Shown: positions 1 through 10,903, numbered from the stretch's first letter. The stretch: 64,000 bases of DNA from Nepenthes gracilis (GCA_033239525.1 BSYO01000005.1:22488519-22552518); one strand, 5' to 3'. Notes: generated by a model from the sequence alone, not told the origin. Made by a program: numbers and translations.

Positions 1-146
1 AAGAGAGCTCGAGTAGAGGCTAGGGCTGATGTCATTTATTTTAATAACGACAATCTGACACATGTAACATCCATTCATTCAAATCATCTTGTTGTATCAA
101 CCCTTGTTTCAAACGGTACGTTTGACTATCAACTGAAACAAAATTT

Positions 147-683
147 ATTGATATTGGGAGCTCTCAAAATTTATTATACCTCGATAAATTTTTTAAACTT
201 GGACTAAAAAAGAATCAAATGAGGGCAGCCAAGGGCCCTCTATACGGCCTAAACAATGAACCAATGCTCCTACAACGAGAGATCCAACTAGAAGTCACAA
301 TAGGGACCTCCCCATGCATAGCCACACGAATGCTTACGTTCCTCATTGTCGACCTACTGTCGATCTACAATGTCATTCTAGGTCGACCGTTCCTAACTGT
401 CTTCAGGGCCGTGACGTTTATCCCTCATCTGAAGATAAAGTTTCCGACTTCATACGGAGTAGGGAAAGTGTTAGGCGACCAGATGATGAGACTAAGCCGC
501 AACCTATCCGATGTCACCCCCGCCGCACCTAACTCACCAGCTGAGGACCTAGACTTCCGTGATAAAGTAACATTGAAACAGGCCCAGTCGGGCAAGACGA
601 CGGAACTAGTCCCTCTGGACCCCAATGAACCCGAGAAGTGTGTGCACATCGGCAGTTCCCTAGCCATGTTGGTCTGCGCCTAA
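147..683 (+). pseudogene. Tat aspartic protease region
   Basis: The frame opening at 147 reads IDIGSSQNLLYLDKFFKLGL, matching the plant Tat protease active-site block, usually with DNGSS; here Asn is replaced by Ile. It continues through GPLYGLNNEP and the conserved YNVILGRPFL about 60 codons later, and then a basic stretch ending at a stop at 681-683. In the family this domain cleaves the Gag-Pol polyprotein. The codons before 147 are degraded, so no start can be assigned. It is the upstream end of the pol fragment. Confidence 0.75.
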
Positions 684-769
684 ATCGTGGATTTTCTCAG
701 GTAGAACTCCGATGTCTTCGCATGGGTTCTTACTGACATGCCCAGGATATTGGCTAGAATAATGGTTTT

Positions 770-1500
770 CAAGTTGGTCTTCGATCCCAATCACAAACAG
801 AGCAGGTAAAAATACAGGAACCTCTCCATCGAGAAGTTAATAGTTATAAGGGAAGAGGTGAAGAAGCTACTCAATGCGGGATTCATCAGGAAAGTCTAGT
901 ACCTAGATTGGTTGTTGAACGTCGTCCTCATGAAGAAGAGTAGCGGCGAGTGGCAGATGTGCGTCGATTTCACCGACAGAAACAAAGACTTCCCAAAAAA
1001 CAGCATTCCACTACAGCGGATCGACCAGCTGGTGGACTCCACGTCCGGGTACAAACTCCTGAGCTTCATGGACGCCAATGGCTACAACCAAATAAGAATG
1101 ACCCTGGACGGTGAGGAGCACACCTCATTCATAATCGACCAAGGGACCTAATGTTATTAAGTCATACCCTTCGAATTGAAGAACGTCGGTATGACTTATT
1201 AGCGACTGGTGAATAAGATGTTCAAAACCCAGATCAGGACGAACGTGGAGGTGTACGTAGACGGCATGCTCGTCAAAAGCAAAGTCACCAACAACCACAT
1301 CTGTGATCTGGTAGAAACCTTTGAAGTGCTTCGAGCCCATAGGATGGAGCTCAACTTGGCCAAGTGTGTGTTCGGGGTGACCTCCGAAAAGTTTCTAGAC
1401 TTCATAGTGTCCCAATGCGGCATTAAAGTAAACCTAGAGAAAATTAGGGCCATCATCGAGATGAACCCTCTGCGGACAGTGAAGGAAGTCCAAAAGCTCA
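770..1500 (+). pseudogene. Tat reverse transcriptase (inactive)
   Basis: Conserved RT blocks can be read in order: VVLMKKSSGEWQMCVDFTD (about 925-980), the FMDANGYNQI block (about 1066-1097), the PFELKN block (about 1166), then VYVDGMLVKSK (about 1251-1281) and NLAKCVFGV (about 1352-1380). The catalytic YVDD is changed to YVDG, losing one of the two metal-binding aspartates. Stops interrupt the frame, including one at 1149 just before the PFGLKN-like block. This is a Ty3-type RT that can no longer work. Confidence 0.85.
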
Positions 1501-1504
1501 TAGA

Positions 1505-2080
1505 GTGACTTGCTGTCCCTTCATAATTCCTGATAAGTCCGTGGAGAAATACCTACCGTTCTTCAAGACCCTCACAGAAACAAAGGCAACCGAATTCCAA
1601 TGGACGGACAAGTGCGAGGCTGCGTTCCAGGAGCTAAAAGAGTACCTCACTAGCCCTCCACTCCTAACCTCCCCTATAGAGGGTGAAGACCTATATCTCT
1701 ACCTGGTAGTGTCAAATACTGCGCTTAGCTCGATCGTTATTCGGCAGTATGAAAATGTGCAGCAACCGGTGTACTATGTGAGTAAGGTGGTGACAGACAC
1801 GGAGTCCTACTACTCTTACACTAAAAGGATTGCCCTGGCCCTTATTTATTCCGGCCGAAAGCAAAGGCCATACTTCCAAGTGAACCGAATCATTGTGTTG
1901 ATCGACCAGTTTCTGAAGGCAATCCTGCAGAAACTAGAGACGTCCGGGCGATTGGTTAAATGGGCCATAGAGTTGGGCAAGTTTGATGTGAAGTTTCAAT
2001 CGAGACCGGCTCTGAAGGGTCAAGCCCTCATGGACTTCCTGGTCAAAACGGCGACCCCTACTCTCGACACTCCAGACTAA
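1505..2080 (+). pseudogene. RT-associated RNase H of the Tat fragment
   Basis: The reading FQWTDKCEAAFQELKEYL, followed about 25 codons later by LYLYLVVSNTALSSIVIR and then VYYVSKVVTDTESYYSY, is the connection plus RNase H segment that follows RT in Ty3 elements. The normal family length is kept (191 codons open), so this is the best preserved part of the fragment. It is separated from the RT frame by a shift near 1505. In the family it degrades the RNA of the RNA-DNA hybrid. Confidence 0.8.
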
Positions 2081-2092
2081 GTCGAAGACACA

Positions 2093-2480
2093 GGCATCGT
2101 GAGCGCCCTTGCCTGGACCCTTCACATCGACGGATTGACCATGCAAGAAAGCCGTGGGGCTGAAGTCGTACTCACAATCCTTGACGGCTCAGAGATCAAA
2201 TACTCTTTAGCGCTCGGATTTTCAGCCACCAACAACGTGGTAGAGTACGAGGCCATCCTTGTAAGGCTCGGATTGGCCAAGGAGTACTCAGCGAAAGCAT
2301 TGATTGGGCACAGTGACTCAGAGCTATTAGCTAACCAAGTTCAATGAGTCTTCGAGGTGTCCAGCCCTCATCTATCTAAGTACCTAGCGAAGGGGAAGGC
2401 CCAAGCCCAGATGTTTGAGAAGTTTGAGATTATGCACATCCTAAGAGCGGAGAACTAGAAGGCCGATTAGTTGGCCAAGG
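2093..2480 (+). pseudogene. Second, archaeal-type RNase H (aRNH)
   Basis: The translation begins WTLHIDGLTMQESRGAEVVL, followed by FSATNNVVEYEAILVRLGLA and HSDSELLANQV. These are the D, E and D blocks of the extra RNase H found in Tat elements. Stops occur at 2345 and near 2457, before and within the closing motif. It sits between the RT-linked RNase H and integrase, the expected Tat order. Confidence 0.8.
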
Positions 2481-2589
2481 ACGCAGCGATGGGATCCCAG
2501 GAGCAGTATGCTGGGAGCATGCGGGAAGTATTGGCCAAACCAAGCATCGGCGACCCAAAACGTGACTTGTTGTAGGAGGCCGAGGGTAA

Positions 2590-2812
2590 CAATTGGATGA
2601 CCCAATACTAAAAATACGTAACAGACGGAACGTTGCCAGAAGACCCGGAGGAGGCCAGGCGAATAAAGAAGATAGCTGGTTGGTACACGATCATCGACGG
2701 GAGGTTGTACTGACCAAGATACTCGACCCCCTACCTGAAATGCCTCACGCCTTAAGAAGCCGAATACACATTGGGCGAAGTCCATCTCGGCGTGTGCGGC
2801 TCACACATTGGG
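2590..2812 (+). pseudogene. Integrase N-terminal remnant
   Basis: The segment reads DPEEARRIKKIAGWYTIIDG, then the YSTPYLKCLTP-like block and EVHLGVCGSHIG. This matches the linker and first half of the Tat integrase zinc finger and parallels the same block of the 12-kb element near 14330-14450 (minus strand). After CGSHIG the sequence changes to AT-rich non-coding DNA, so the catalytic core and C-terminus are missing. Confidence 0.7.
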
Positions 2813-3499
2813 GGAAAAAATTTATTAATATTAATAAACAAATAAAATATTATATTATTAAATATCTGTGCAACATAGCTAAATATATATTCCTTAATAA
2901 CTCTTAAATTACTTCTCATGAAACATATCTATCCAAAAATCAATACTAATAACCATTTGAATATTTGTCAACATTCAAATTCAAAACTTCAAGGTCTTCG
3001 GAGTGGGTTGTTGATGACAATATTTAAATAACAGGATATCGGTGATAATAATCGAGTGAGAATATATAGAAGTTTGAAATAATTTTATATTATATATAGC
3101 AGTATTTATTTGATCTATAAAAATTAATATATATACCATTAATAATGATATAGAAATTAAGAGGGTGCGTATTTAATCATATGGAAATTCCATAATACTA
3201 ACACCATAATGTAATATTCCATTATGCATATTATCTTTTTGCGTTAGCTTACCAAATGTAAATGGTGGGCTTGAATTGACCGGTCCATGGTCATGCATAA
3301 TTTTGTATTAAAAAAAACCTTATACTTTGATTTCCAGCGGCAAAATTATGAAGGTGAAATAAAGAATTGAATGTCAGTCAAATTGAATAACAAACATACA
3401 TTACACATATATTAAAAAAAAAATTAACCTAACCTATCGTAAATAATAGTAATAATAACAATAATAATTAATAGCAATAATAATAATGGCAATAATAAT

Positions 3500-3965
3500 T
3501 AATGGATTTGGCATCCAACGGGCGGACCCGAAATTCGGCCTGTAGATTGGGAGGGCCCTAGAAGTAGCAGTCCAACAAAGGCTCCATGAAACCCAACGCC
3601 TTGAGTTCACGGCAACAAGCCTAAGCCAGCTCGGCCCAAGACAACTTAATGGATCATGAGTTGCTGAGGACGACTACAGCGCAGGCCCACCGGTACAACA
3701 CAGTTTGTTCCAACTTAACCGACAAATCCCAACAACCACTACTGCTAGGTGGCCCCCACTCCTATAGAAGCACGATTTGCTAGCGGCAACAGCTTACCTA
3801 TCACCATGGGAATCTCCACGGTTAAGATTATCAGTGGCAGGTACGTAATATTGGCCACTCATGATTACAAAGCCTTAGAGCCCAAGACAGGTAAACCAAC
3901 GCCTTCGCTCTATATACATATTTTGACGTCCCACGTTTTCATTTTTATTATTAGTCATTATTAAC
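3500..3965. other. GC-rich island, possible LTR remnant
   Basis: A sharp rise in GC content within AT-rich DNA. It contains GGCCC-rich stretches like those in Tat LTRs, then a TATA-like CTCTATATACATA near 3908-3920. This resembles the promoter part of a Ty3 LTR. No partner LTR, TSD or clear ends were found, so the call is weak. Confidence 0.3.
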
Positions 3966-5029
3966 ATGTGATAAATATATATGAATGTAATTATACATAA
4001 TATTCATATGATTGTCATACCAAGTTGTTCCAACCCCATATGAATAAAATATGGCGTCAAATTCTTTAGAAATACTATTAGGTAAAAAAATCATTACCAT
4101 AAATTTTATAAAAATATAAATAATAATCATAATAATTTACGAAAGTATAACTAATGATTAATACCAAAGCCATATTTATTTCATCATAAGGCAAATTACA
4201 TAATTTCATACATCCATTACATTTCATCAAATTACATCAACCCTCAAGCTAAAAACAATTCCTGTCTTCACTCCTACTTATCAGGTATCAACTCATACTC
4301 GTCATCTAAAAGGTTAGAAATATTATAAATGAATAAGCTAAATATTCAATAAGGTATATATAATAAGGACATATACATTTATACTTAAAATAAAAATATA
4401 TTCGTCAGAGGAATAAAAATCATATAAAATATGCGTGAATTTTTATCTTCTTTAACTTTTTCCTTTTCTTAATTAATATACTTGATCTTATTTATCATTT
4501 ATTTTTAGGGATTAGAACTAATAGGTTTTACAAACTAACGGAACAGACAATCAAGAAAAGGATTGTGTTCAGTCTACACAATCTAAGGCCATAGCCTCCT
4601 TATTACACTCTGAGGTGGATGGTATATATTTATTATACCCAGTAGGTGGGCCAAGAAGCTGCCTTTATTTTTCCTGCGGTGCTAGGGATAATTCGTCGAT
4701 TTTTATTATAATATTTTAAGGTATGTCAACGAATATTACCATCTGAAATAATTTTTTAGTCCAATCTCTTGATTTTTTTTTCAAAATCTCTTATGAAAGT
4801 TCTTACACTTATTCTTAATATTTCTTAATTTTCTTTACTTCAGAAGAAAATAATCATATTTTTTAAAACTTACAATACTTTCATTAAAACTTTTCATAAT
4901 ATCAAATATATGAACCATAGAATGCAATAATTAGTAATAAACCATAAGTCGTAAAAGAAATCGATACATTGATTAATTTAGTAGTTTTGACTTTAAAATT
5001 TTATATATGTTAAAAAAAGTTAGATTCAA

Positions 5030-5720
5030 CATGTGACATATTCAGTCGATTCAGCTGCCAATTTGATAGTTGCTTCAAGGCTAGCTCGGTTAGTTTTTCT
5101 AGTAAAATTTTAGCACAATTTTTTGATGATTCGGCTTCCTATTCATGGTCAATTTAATAGACGGTTCAAAGATTGGTCCATGTTAATTTTTACTACTAAA
5201 TTTCATCATTAGAAAGTCGGTTTAATGTGCCAGTTCAAGAGTTCAATGATTTTTCATAAGCTTAAAATTTTAGCATACACCGGGTTAGTTTAGTTGCTAG
5301 TTTAAGGTCAGGTTTGATGGTCGATTCGAGGTAAATTTTATAAGTTGATATTTCAACATCATCTCATGATACTTTGGTTGATTTAGCTACCGATTCGGCC
5401 GATTTGGGGGCCGGTTCGAGGGTGGTTCTATAGCTACAAATTTAGCATCAATATAGATGCTGTTAGCTGGTTCAGTTACTATTTAGGGGTCCAGATCAGT
5501 GGCCAATTCAATGTATTATTGGCAATCAATTCATAGGTAAACAATTCAGTCTTAGTACATAACGATTTGGCCGGTTGGCTGCCCAGTTCAACTGGTTTAG
5601 GCCAGGTTTCGTCTAATTCATTAAGCTGCCAAGTTCAATATCAGTATAGATATTGGAGCTGATTTTGTTGCAAATTTAAGGCCCGATTTGGTGGCTAATT
5701 CAAGTTCAACTTTACGGGTC
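5030..5720. repeat. Degenerate tandem-like repeat rich in GGTTCGG/GATTCGG words
   Basis: The stretch repeats loosely similar units of roughly 100-170 bp. They contain an AAATTTTAGCA-like word (near 5105, 5268 and 5438), followed by variants of TTCAGTTG, GATTCGG and CCGGTTCAAGG. Copies are badly diverged and the period is irregular, so it looks like an old satellite or minisatellite. No coding signal was seen. Confidence 0.35.
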
Positions 5721-6747
5721 CAACTGAACTAGTTTCCTATCACCCCAAAATTAATTCGGTTATTAACTTGTTGGAATTTTGGTGGTCAAGCTGTCCTTTT
5801 ATTAACCATTATTAAATCTGTTGTTGATTGAGTCCATCAGATAATTTTTTGTATTACCGTTGTGTCCTGTGATGAACTTCTCGCTTTGAATTTATAACAT
5901 AATCAGTATAATAAATATTGATTTGTATCGAAATCCTTAGACCTGTGAAAATCTCCAAATCTACATATTTTAATTTCAACGTTTAATAGTTTCGTACTAT
6001 CGGACACTCTAATCTAAATTTCTCTATATCCTTTAACATTGGTTCCATTTTTATTTGATTAATTATGATTTATTTGATCAAAAAATCTCTAACCATACAC
6101 ATATCCCTTCCTCCATGGGAGACGGGGACTCTTTTTTGAGATCTACTTTTTGGAACCTTGGCCGAAATCCAGCACAGAGAAAATGAGGAATCTCTCTCCC
6201 TTTCAAAGCCCATTTTGGGGGAACTATCTTCTAGAACCCCTGGGAGAGAATCCAATGATCCATCCACCATTCAAGCAATCAATCCCAACTACAGAAAACC
6301 AGGCATTCGAGCGACAACTCTCTCTTATCCGCTCTCAAATAAGCGCACTTTCCTTTCAAAGCCACCTTCTTGTCTGGGTACACCTACAAAACTGTTCTCT
6401 AATCGAGTGTACTCTATGAAACACAGTCATCCAACTCTCAAAGGTGCTCCCTAGTTAAGCGTATTATAAGAGTATAGTCCTCAAGCCAACACTCAATCCC
6501 CTCAGATATACATCTACACATTATTTTACACTCTTTTTATCTTTTTATTTAGTTAAAAAAGATTTTTAATTTGAACATTATAAGATAAATTAAGGAGTGA
6601 ATCTTATCATTTTTTGATCTCATATTTGTTAGTTGTGTGTATGATCTTGATTTAAAATAACGAAGATTGAAACGCTTCAATTCAACTTATCCAATGAAAT
6701 TAAATGACTTTTTAATTCGTTCAATAATTCAAATTTAGAAACGTATT

Positions 6748-6822
6748 AACAACAACAACAATAATAACAACAACAACAACAGCAGCAACAACAACAATAA
6801 TAATAATAATAATAATAATAAA
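6748..6822. repeat. (AAC)n/(AAT)n microsatellite
   Basis: Compound trinucleotide tract: AAC repeats with interspersed AAT and AGC units, then a run of AAT. Confidence 0.9.
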
Positions 6823-7633
6823 TCACTCAACACCGCCATTTTCCCACCTTTCTTTATTCTCCCACCTAACATTTAACTTCTGAATTTGTATGGTACTTAG
6901 TCTACAATTATGACTAATTTACGTACATGCATGTGGTATTCTACGACACCCTCCTCGAACTTTCCTAACCTAACAAGTAGTATGGTTTGGACTCACACAT
7001 AGCAAAACGTGTAATTGAGAATTGAGCCCAAAATGTCCATATATAATTTTTTTTATCAATCCTACTATTTTAATAAAAAATTAAAATTATCCGACTCATA
7101 TAAAATTTCTTTCATAACAAAAATTTATTTTCGGGTGCATCTTCTTCGGTTAATAGCTGATTGGTATGTAGAGAGACATTCTTAGATTTTTCTTTTATTG
7201 TTAGGGTTTGCTTGAGTCTCCCTTATATTATTTTGAATTTGAGTTAGGCTGTGTACTCTACTTCTATGTCAACCTAGAAGGTTGCGGGAACCCAGATTTG
7301 AGATCGGTGCATCTTCTCAATACATCTTATTGTCATTAATTTGATAAAAAAAAATCAATAAATAAAATTTAAAACTTAAACTAAATCTATAAATGTATAT
7401 TTTTTTTTTAATTTTTAACTATTAGATTAAATATTTAATAGATTCTAATATTATAAAAAATTAAAAGCGATACTATACATGATTTTTGATATCTTTTAAT
7501 ATTCACCATTGATTTTTAATTTAATAATGAAGATTAGAAATATACCAAATATATGTCCTTTGAGAAATGTATGGTCCTCAAATCTACATAAACTTATATA
7601 AATAGTTTAAAAAAAATATATATATATGCTTGA

Positions 7634-7846
7634 TCACTTAAGAAAATAAATAAGACAATTGACATTTGGATGAAGTAGTGATACACAAATCGGGCATTGC
7701 TCGCCGGTACAAGAGGAACTTGTGTTGTTGATACTGCTTAATTGCCTTCCATCTTGAGGGAAAATGTTAAACAGGATAGTCACTGATACGTAGATTATAA
7801 AAATAAAGATAAAAAAAATCATGATAATTGAAATGCAACTTTTCAA
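7634..7846 (-). CDS. Doubtful small ORF with N-terminal hydrophobic segment
   Basis: An open frame of 70 codons starts MKSCISIIMIFFIFIFIIYV, a strongly hydrophobic stretch that could be a signal anchor. It is followed by a polar part with a C-x4-C-x2-C cluster (CTGEQCPIC) and a final Cys. The outline resembles a small secreted or membrane peptide, but no family is recognised. In AT-rich DNA a Phe/Ile-rich opening arises easily by chance. It lies about 230 bp from the 3' LTR end of the 12-kb element, with no repeat context of its own. Confidence 0.15.
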   Translation of the reverse strand: MKSCISIIMIFFIFIFIIYVSVTILFNIFPQDGRQLSSINNTSSSCTGEQCPICVSLLHPNVNCLIYFLK

Positions 7847-8067
7847 TTATGTTTTAACACGATAAATAGTTGCAAACAATAGGGATGGAACATTTAGTTT
7901 TAATGATAATTAACAATGAAATTTGTAATGAGGAATTTTTCTTTTGTCACTTCCTCTTTTTTTGAATACTACTTGTTCCTTTGTGAATTTAACTCGCATT
8001 TTTGAAATATTTCTTTAAACAAGTATATGATTTAATGTTCTTAAAATAATATCTTTTGGGGTGTAAT

Positions 8068-8072
8068 GTATG
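8068..8072. repeat. Target-site duplication GTATG (left copy)
   Basis: The five bases immediately before the LTR start at 8073 are GTATG. They are repeated exactly at 20080-20084 after the other LTR. Confidence 0.9.
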
Positions 8073-9432
8073 TGATGCGTACCTGGATCAGACTTCGAAC
8101 AGATTCGGATTCTTTGGGATGGTTTGAATCGGCTCCGTTCACTGAGTGCGAATCCTGCACACCACTAAAACGAACAAGAGGTCAGCGTTAACGGCGGGAT
8201 GTAATCCCACCGAAAACACTCTGACGCTCAAGTCAGTAACCAGCCTTCAATGGAAGGAACTGAAAGAGAGTGAAAGCAATGAGAGAGGGGAAAGGAGTGT
8301 CTTGTTCCAGATGTCAGAAAGGCGCAAGTCCTTTCTCGTATCTGGATGGTGGGAAGGCAGAGAACGTGTGTAAAGACCCGTTCGTTGCCTTGGAGTTTGA
8401 TCGTGTTTGAGTGTTTGAGAGTTTGGCTGCTGGGAACCAGAGCTTGTTTCTCAGAGCACTTAGGGTTTTCTGTCTCAGTACGAGCTTGAAGAAAGAGTCT
8501 GAAAGTCCGTTTGAAAGTGTCCGTCAGAGCACTCAAGAAAGCATCAATGAAAGTATCCCGAGCGTGCCTGGATGGTGGATCCGAGGGGCTTCTTTTTAGG
8601 CAAAGGTGGCGATCTTCCTTCTTTGGAAAGGAGGATCGTCCCTGGGATCTGCGGCCGGCCTTCCTTCTGGAGATTGACGCTTGTTGCCCAATTGTGGAGG
8701 ATTGTTTCCTTCTGAGGCGGTCAACCACTTTCCAAGTTAGCTTCCTTCCTTACCGTTGAGGTTCCTTGGCTGGCAAGGAGTTGGAAGGATCTCGCGCCTT
8801 CCTTATTTGAAGGCGCCCGATCTTGTGATATTTCCTTTGAGATCGTGGAATATCCTTGGAGGATCGTGGCTGGCCTTTTTATGACCGATGGGCCTAAGCG
8901 GGTCGAGGGCTCGTTCTTGTTGGAAGGCTTTTGGGCCCGATGTGCAAAGGGACGGTCAACGCCCGGTTGACCCGTCTGCGTGCGTGTTGGCCGCCCTTAT
9001 GAAAGGCGTCCGTCGTTGGCCTCCATTTGGGCTATGGGCACAGTGAGTCGAGGCCCATTCTCGTAGAAGGGGGCCCGTTTGGGCCCCACTTGTAGGGAAG
9101 CGACGGCCAACGGCGTCGAGTTGACCGTCGGCTTGTTGGCCGCCTTCGGGAGAACGGGGAGAGTTGTGGGCGATCAATCGATGGGTCGTGGGCGAGAATG
9201 GAAGGGGCCCATCACTATTGCGAAGCCTCTAAAGGCCCAACAAACCGAGTCAACGCCGAGTTGGCGTTTGTGGAGCAAGTTAGCCGCTGGGCCGGTCAGC
9301 AACGCGTTGACCGTCCTTAGGCCTTTGAGTTCCTGGGCCCATCTTCTTACTGGGCCGTTAGAAACGTTGACTGGCATTTTTGGGCTTCTGTTGACCTTTC
9401 TTTGGGCCAGCCCATTATTGGTGCACCCATCA
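8073..9432 (-). repeat. 3' LTR of the Tat element
   Basis: 1360 bp, a direct repeat of 18743-20079. On the plus strand it runs from TGATGCGTACCTG to GTGCACCCATCA. Shared landmarks include the block GCGGGATGTAATCCCACCGA (near 8192) and the cluster around 8270-8420. The part nearest the internal region (8940-9432) carries seven TTGAC/GTCAA cores that are absent from the same part of the other LTR. Confidence 0.92.
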
Positions 9433-9448
9433 CTAGCCCCCATCTTGG
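9433..9448 (-). other. Polypurine tract of the Tat element
   Basis: On the minus strand CCAAGATGGGGGCTAG directly precedes the 3' LTR start TGATGGGT. In the family this tract primes plus-strand DNA synthesis. Its position exactly at the LTR edge supports the boundary. Confidence 0.75.
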
Positions 9449-9540
9449 TGGCGATTACGGCCTCCAGTATGTTCATGATGGGACGTTTTTCCTTGCCTTG
9501 AGATTCCTGTGGAAACTTATAAGAGAGTAAAGGAGGGCTT

Positions 9541-9758
9541 GACCAGAATCGTTGACCGTTTTGGTCAATTTCGGAGTACCAGAATTGTTGACCGTCCTGG
9601 TCAATTCCGAAATTTCAGAATTATTGACCGTCCTGGTCAATTCCGGAGTTCCAGAATTGTTGACCGCTCTGGTCAATTCCGGAGTTCCAGAATTGTTGAC
9701 CGTCCTGGTCAATTCCGGAGTTCCAGAATTGTTGACCATTCTTGGCCAATTCTGGGAA
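9541..9758 (+). repeat. 36-bp minisatellite of palindromic W-box pairs
   Basis: Six head-to-tail units of exactly 36 bp. TTGACC occurs at 9552, 9588, 9624, 9660, 9696 and 9732, and GGTCAA at 9563, 9599, 9635, 9671 and 9707; the last unit has GGCCAA. Each unit is an inverted pair, TTGACC-5 bp-GGTCAA. TTGAC(C/T) is the core bound by plant WRKY factors. The array lies about 240 bp upstream of the plus-strand antisense reading frame, so a promoter or enhancer role is plausible but unproven. Confidence 0.9.
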
Positions 9759-9847
9759 TGATTTCTGACTTTTTTCCGGTGCCAGCGAGAAGCGTACGTG
9801 TCCTCCTTTGGTTGGAAGGAGATCCGGGTCATTAATACGCCAGAGAT

Positions 9848-9990
9848 CCGTCCTTTGGCGGGGTCAAGTGGAGTGGCGATACGTGGCAATTCTGACGGTG
9901 CCATTAATGAGGGGTTTCGTGCGGGAGTCCGGTCCTTTGGCTGGGTCGAATGAGGAGGTGACACGTGGCAGGTACTGACGGCGTCCTTTG
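9848..9990 (+). promoter_or_regulatory. Duplicated G-box/ABRE-like block upstream of the antisense gene
   Basis: Two diverged copies of a segment of about 75 bp follow each other. Each starts CGGTCCTTTGG or a variant and ends with ACGTGGCA plus CTGACGG: ATACGTGGCAATTCTGACGG near 9891 and ACACGTGGCAGGTACTGACGG-like near 9961. ACGTGGC is the core of G-box/ABRE sites in plant promoters. No clear TATA box was found between this block and the first ATG. Confidence 0.5.
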
Positions 9991-10642
9991 CATGCTTGGC
10001 GCTTAAGTTTTCCTTCCGTTTTTTGAAATCAGTTATCCCTCCTTCGTCTTCCTCATTCCCATTTCTCAGACAACCCTTCGAAGACACCCTAAAACTTCTT
10101 CCGATTATGGCTTCCGTAGCGGATTTCTCATCCGATTTGAGGGAAAATGATATTAAGGCCTTGTGCGTCGAATTCAACATCCCGAAAGAGATGGCCTGGA
10201 GGTTCCGGGCGTGGACGATAGAGCCTCTTTCCCACCGGAAGGCTATTTCACCGTTTATGAGAGGCTCACTTAAGGAGCGGCCTTCGCTGCCGTGCCGGGA
10301 GGAGCTTGAATCAATCATAGCGGCCTGCAAGTTCCCATTGCTCGACTTCCACGCCAATGCATTGAGGTATACTCTACATGCCGTGCATTTTTTCCCGGAA
10401 GATTGGCCATAAGTTCAGGATGTCCGGCCTTAAGGTCATTTTTAAGATAACCCAGGGGGCGGAGTGGATCTCACTCAGCCCCCGTACGGGGATGAAAACA
10501 AATAAGGCCATCCACGACTCCCTGAAGAACTGGAAAAATCGGTTCTTCTTTGTAAAGGTGGGAGGCAAGTGGCCTATCGCGCGGGACTTTGGTAAGGTCC
10601 CGGACGTACATCTGGGTGCGTCGTCTGCGGCGGAGAGTGCTA

Positions 10643-10837
10643 TGTAACGTCCCCGGAGCATCCGCACTGACGATATTGTCCGCTTTGGACCGTCCCACGC
10701 CGCCAGGCCGTCGCGGGCGCCTCACGGTTTGTTCTGGCAGACCCTCACGGGCCCCAAAACGCGTCGCCAATGGAAGAGGTATCCACACCCTTTATCGTGT
10801 GCTTGTTCCCCTCTCCATCCGATGTGGGGACTCTACA
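10643..10837 (-). repeat. TRIM LTR (3' copy on the minus strand)
   Basis: Contains GATATTGTCCGCTTTGGACC and the shared GAGGTATCCACACCCTTTAT block, and ends CTCTACA. The plant repeat family with these blocks is abundant in dicots. Confidence 0.88.
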
Positions 10838-10903
10838 TTCCCACCCCCCGGGGACCCGGCGTCCTCGGCACACCGAATCGGATCCCTGCTCTCGATACCA
10901 TCT

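Larger units (their letters stand above)
100..2812 (+). mobile_element. Ty3 Tat-lineage retrotransposon fragment (PR-RT-RNH-aRNH-partial IN)
   Basis: Plus-strand pol remains run in order: aspartic protease, reverse transcriptase, RNase H, a second archaeal-type RNase H, then only the start of integrase. Two consecutive RNase H domains are a hallmark of plant Tat elements. The left part lies outside the window. Homology stops abruptly near 2812, just after the integrase zinc-finger start, where the DNA turns into AT-rich sequence. No LTR could be paired with it. Several in-frame stops and frameshifts show that it is dead. Confidence 0.85.
2813..8067. other. Intergenic region, mostly AT-rich
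   Basis: No convincing gene is seen. The region holds the GC-richer island at 3500-3965, the degenerate repeat at 5030-5720 and a trinucleotide microsatellite. A block at 6100-6460 has overlapping short open frames (89 and 98 codons) that resemble no family I know and may be a repeat remnant. The rest is low-complexity AT-rich DNA. Confidence 0.6.

Noticed and set aside
9541..9758. CRISPR-like array of 36-bp repeats
   Set aside because: Units are contiguous with no spacers, no cas genes are near, and the context is a plant retrotransposon. It is a minisatellite.
9473..10357. Longest single open frame (294 codons, minus strand)
   Set aside because: It is the shadow of the antisense gene and of the 36-bp array (VNNSGTPELTR-type repeats arise from the minisatellite). 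The plus-strand frame carries the family-like blocks.
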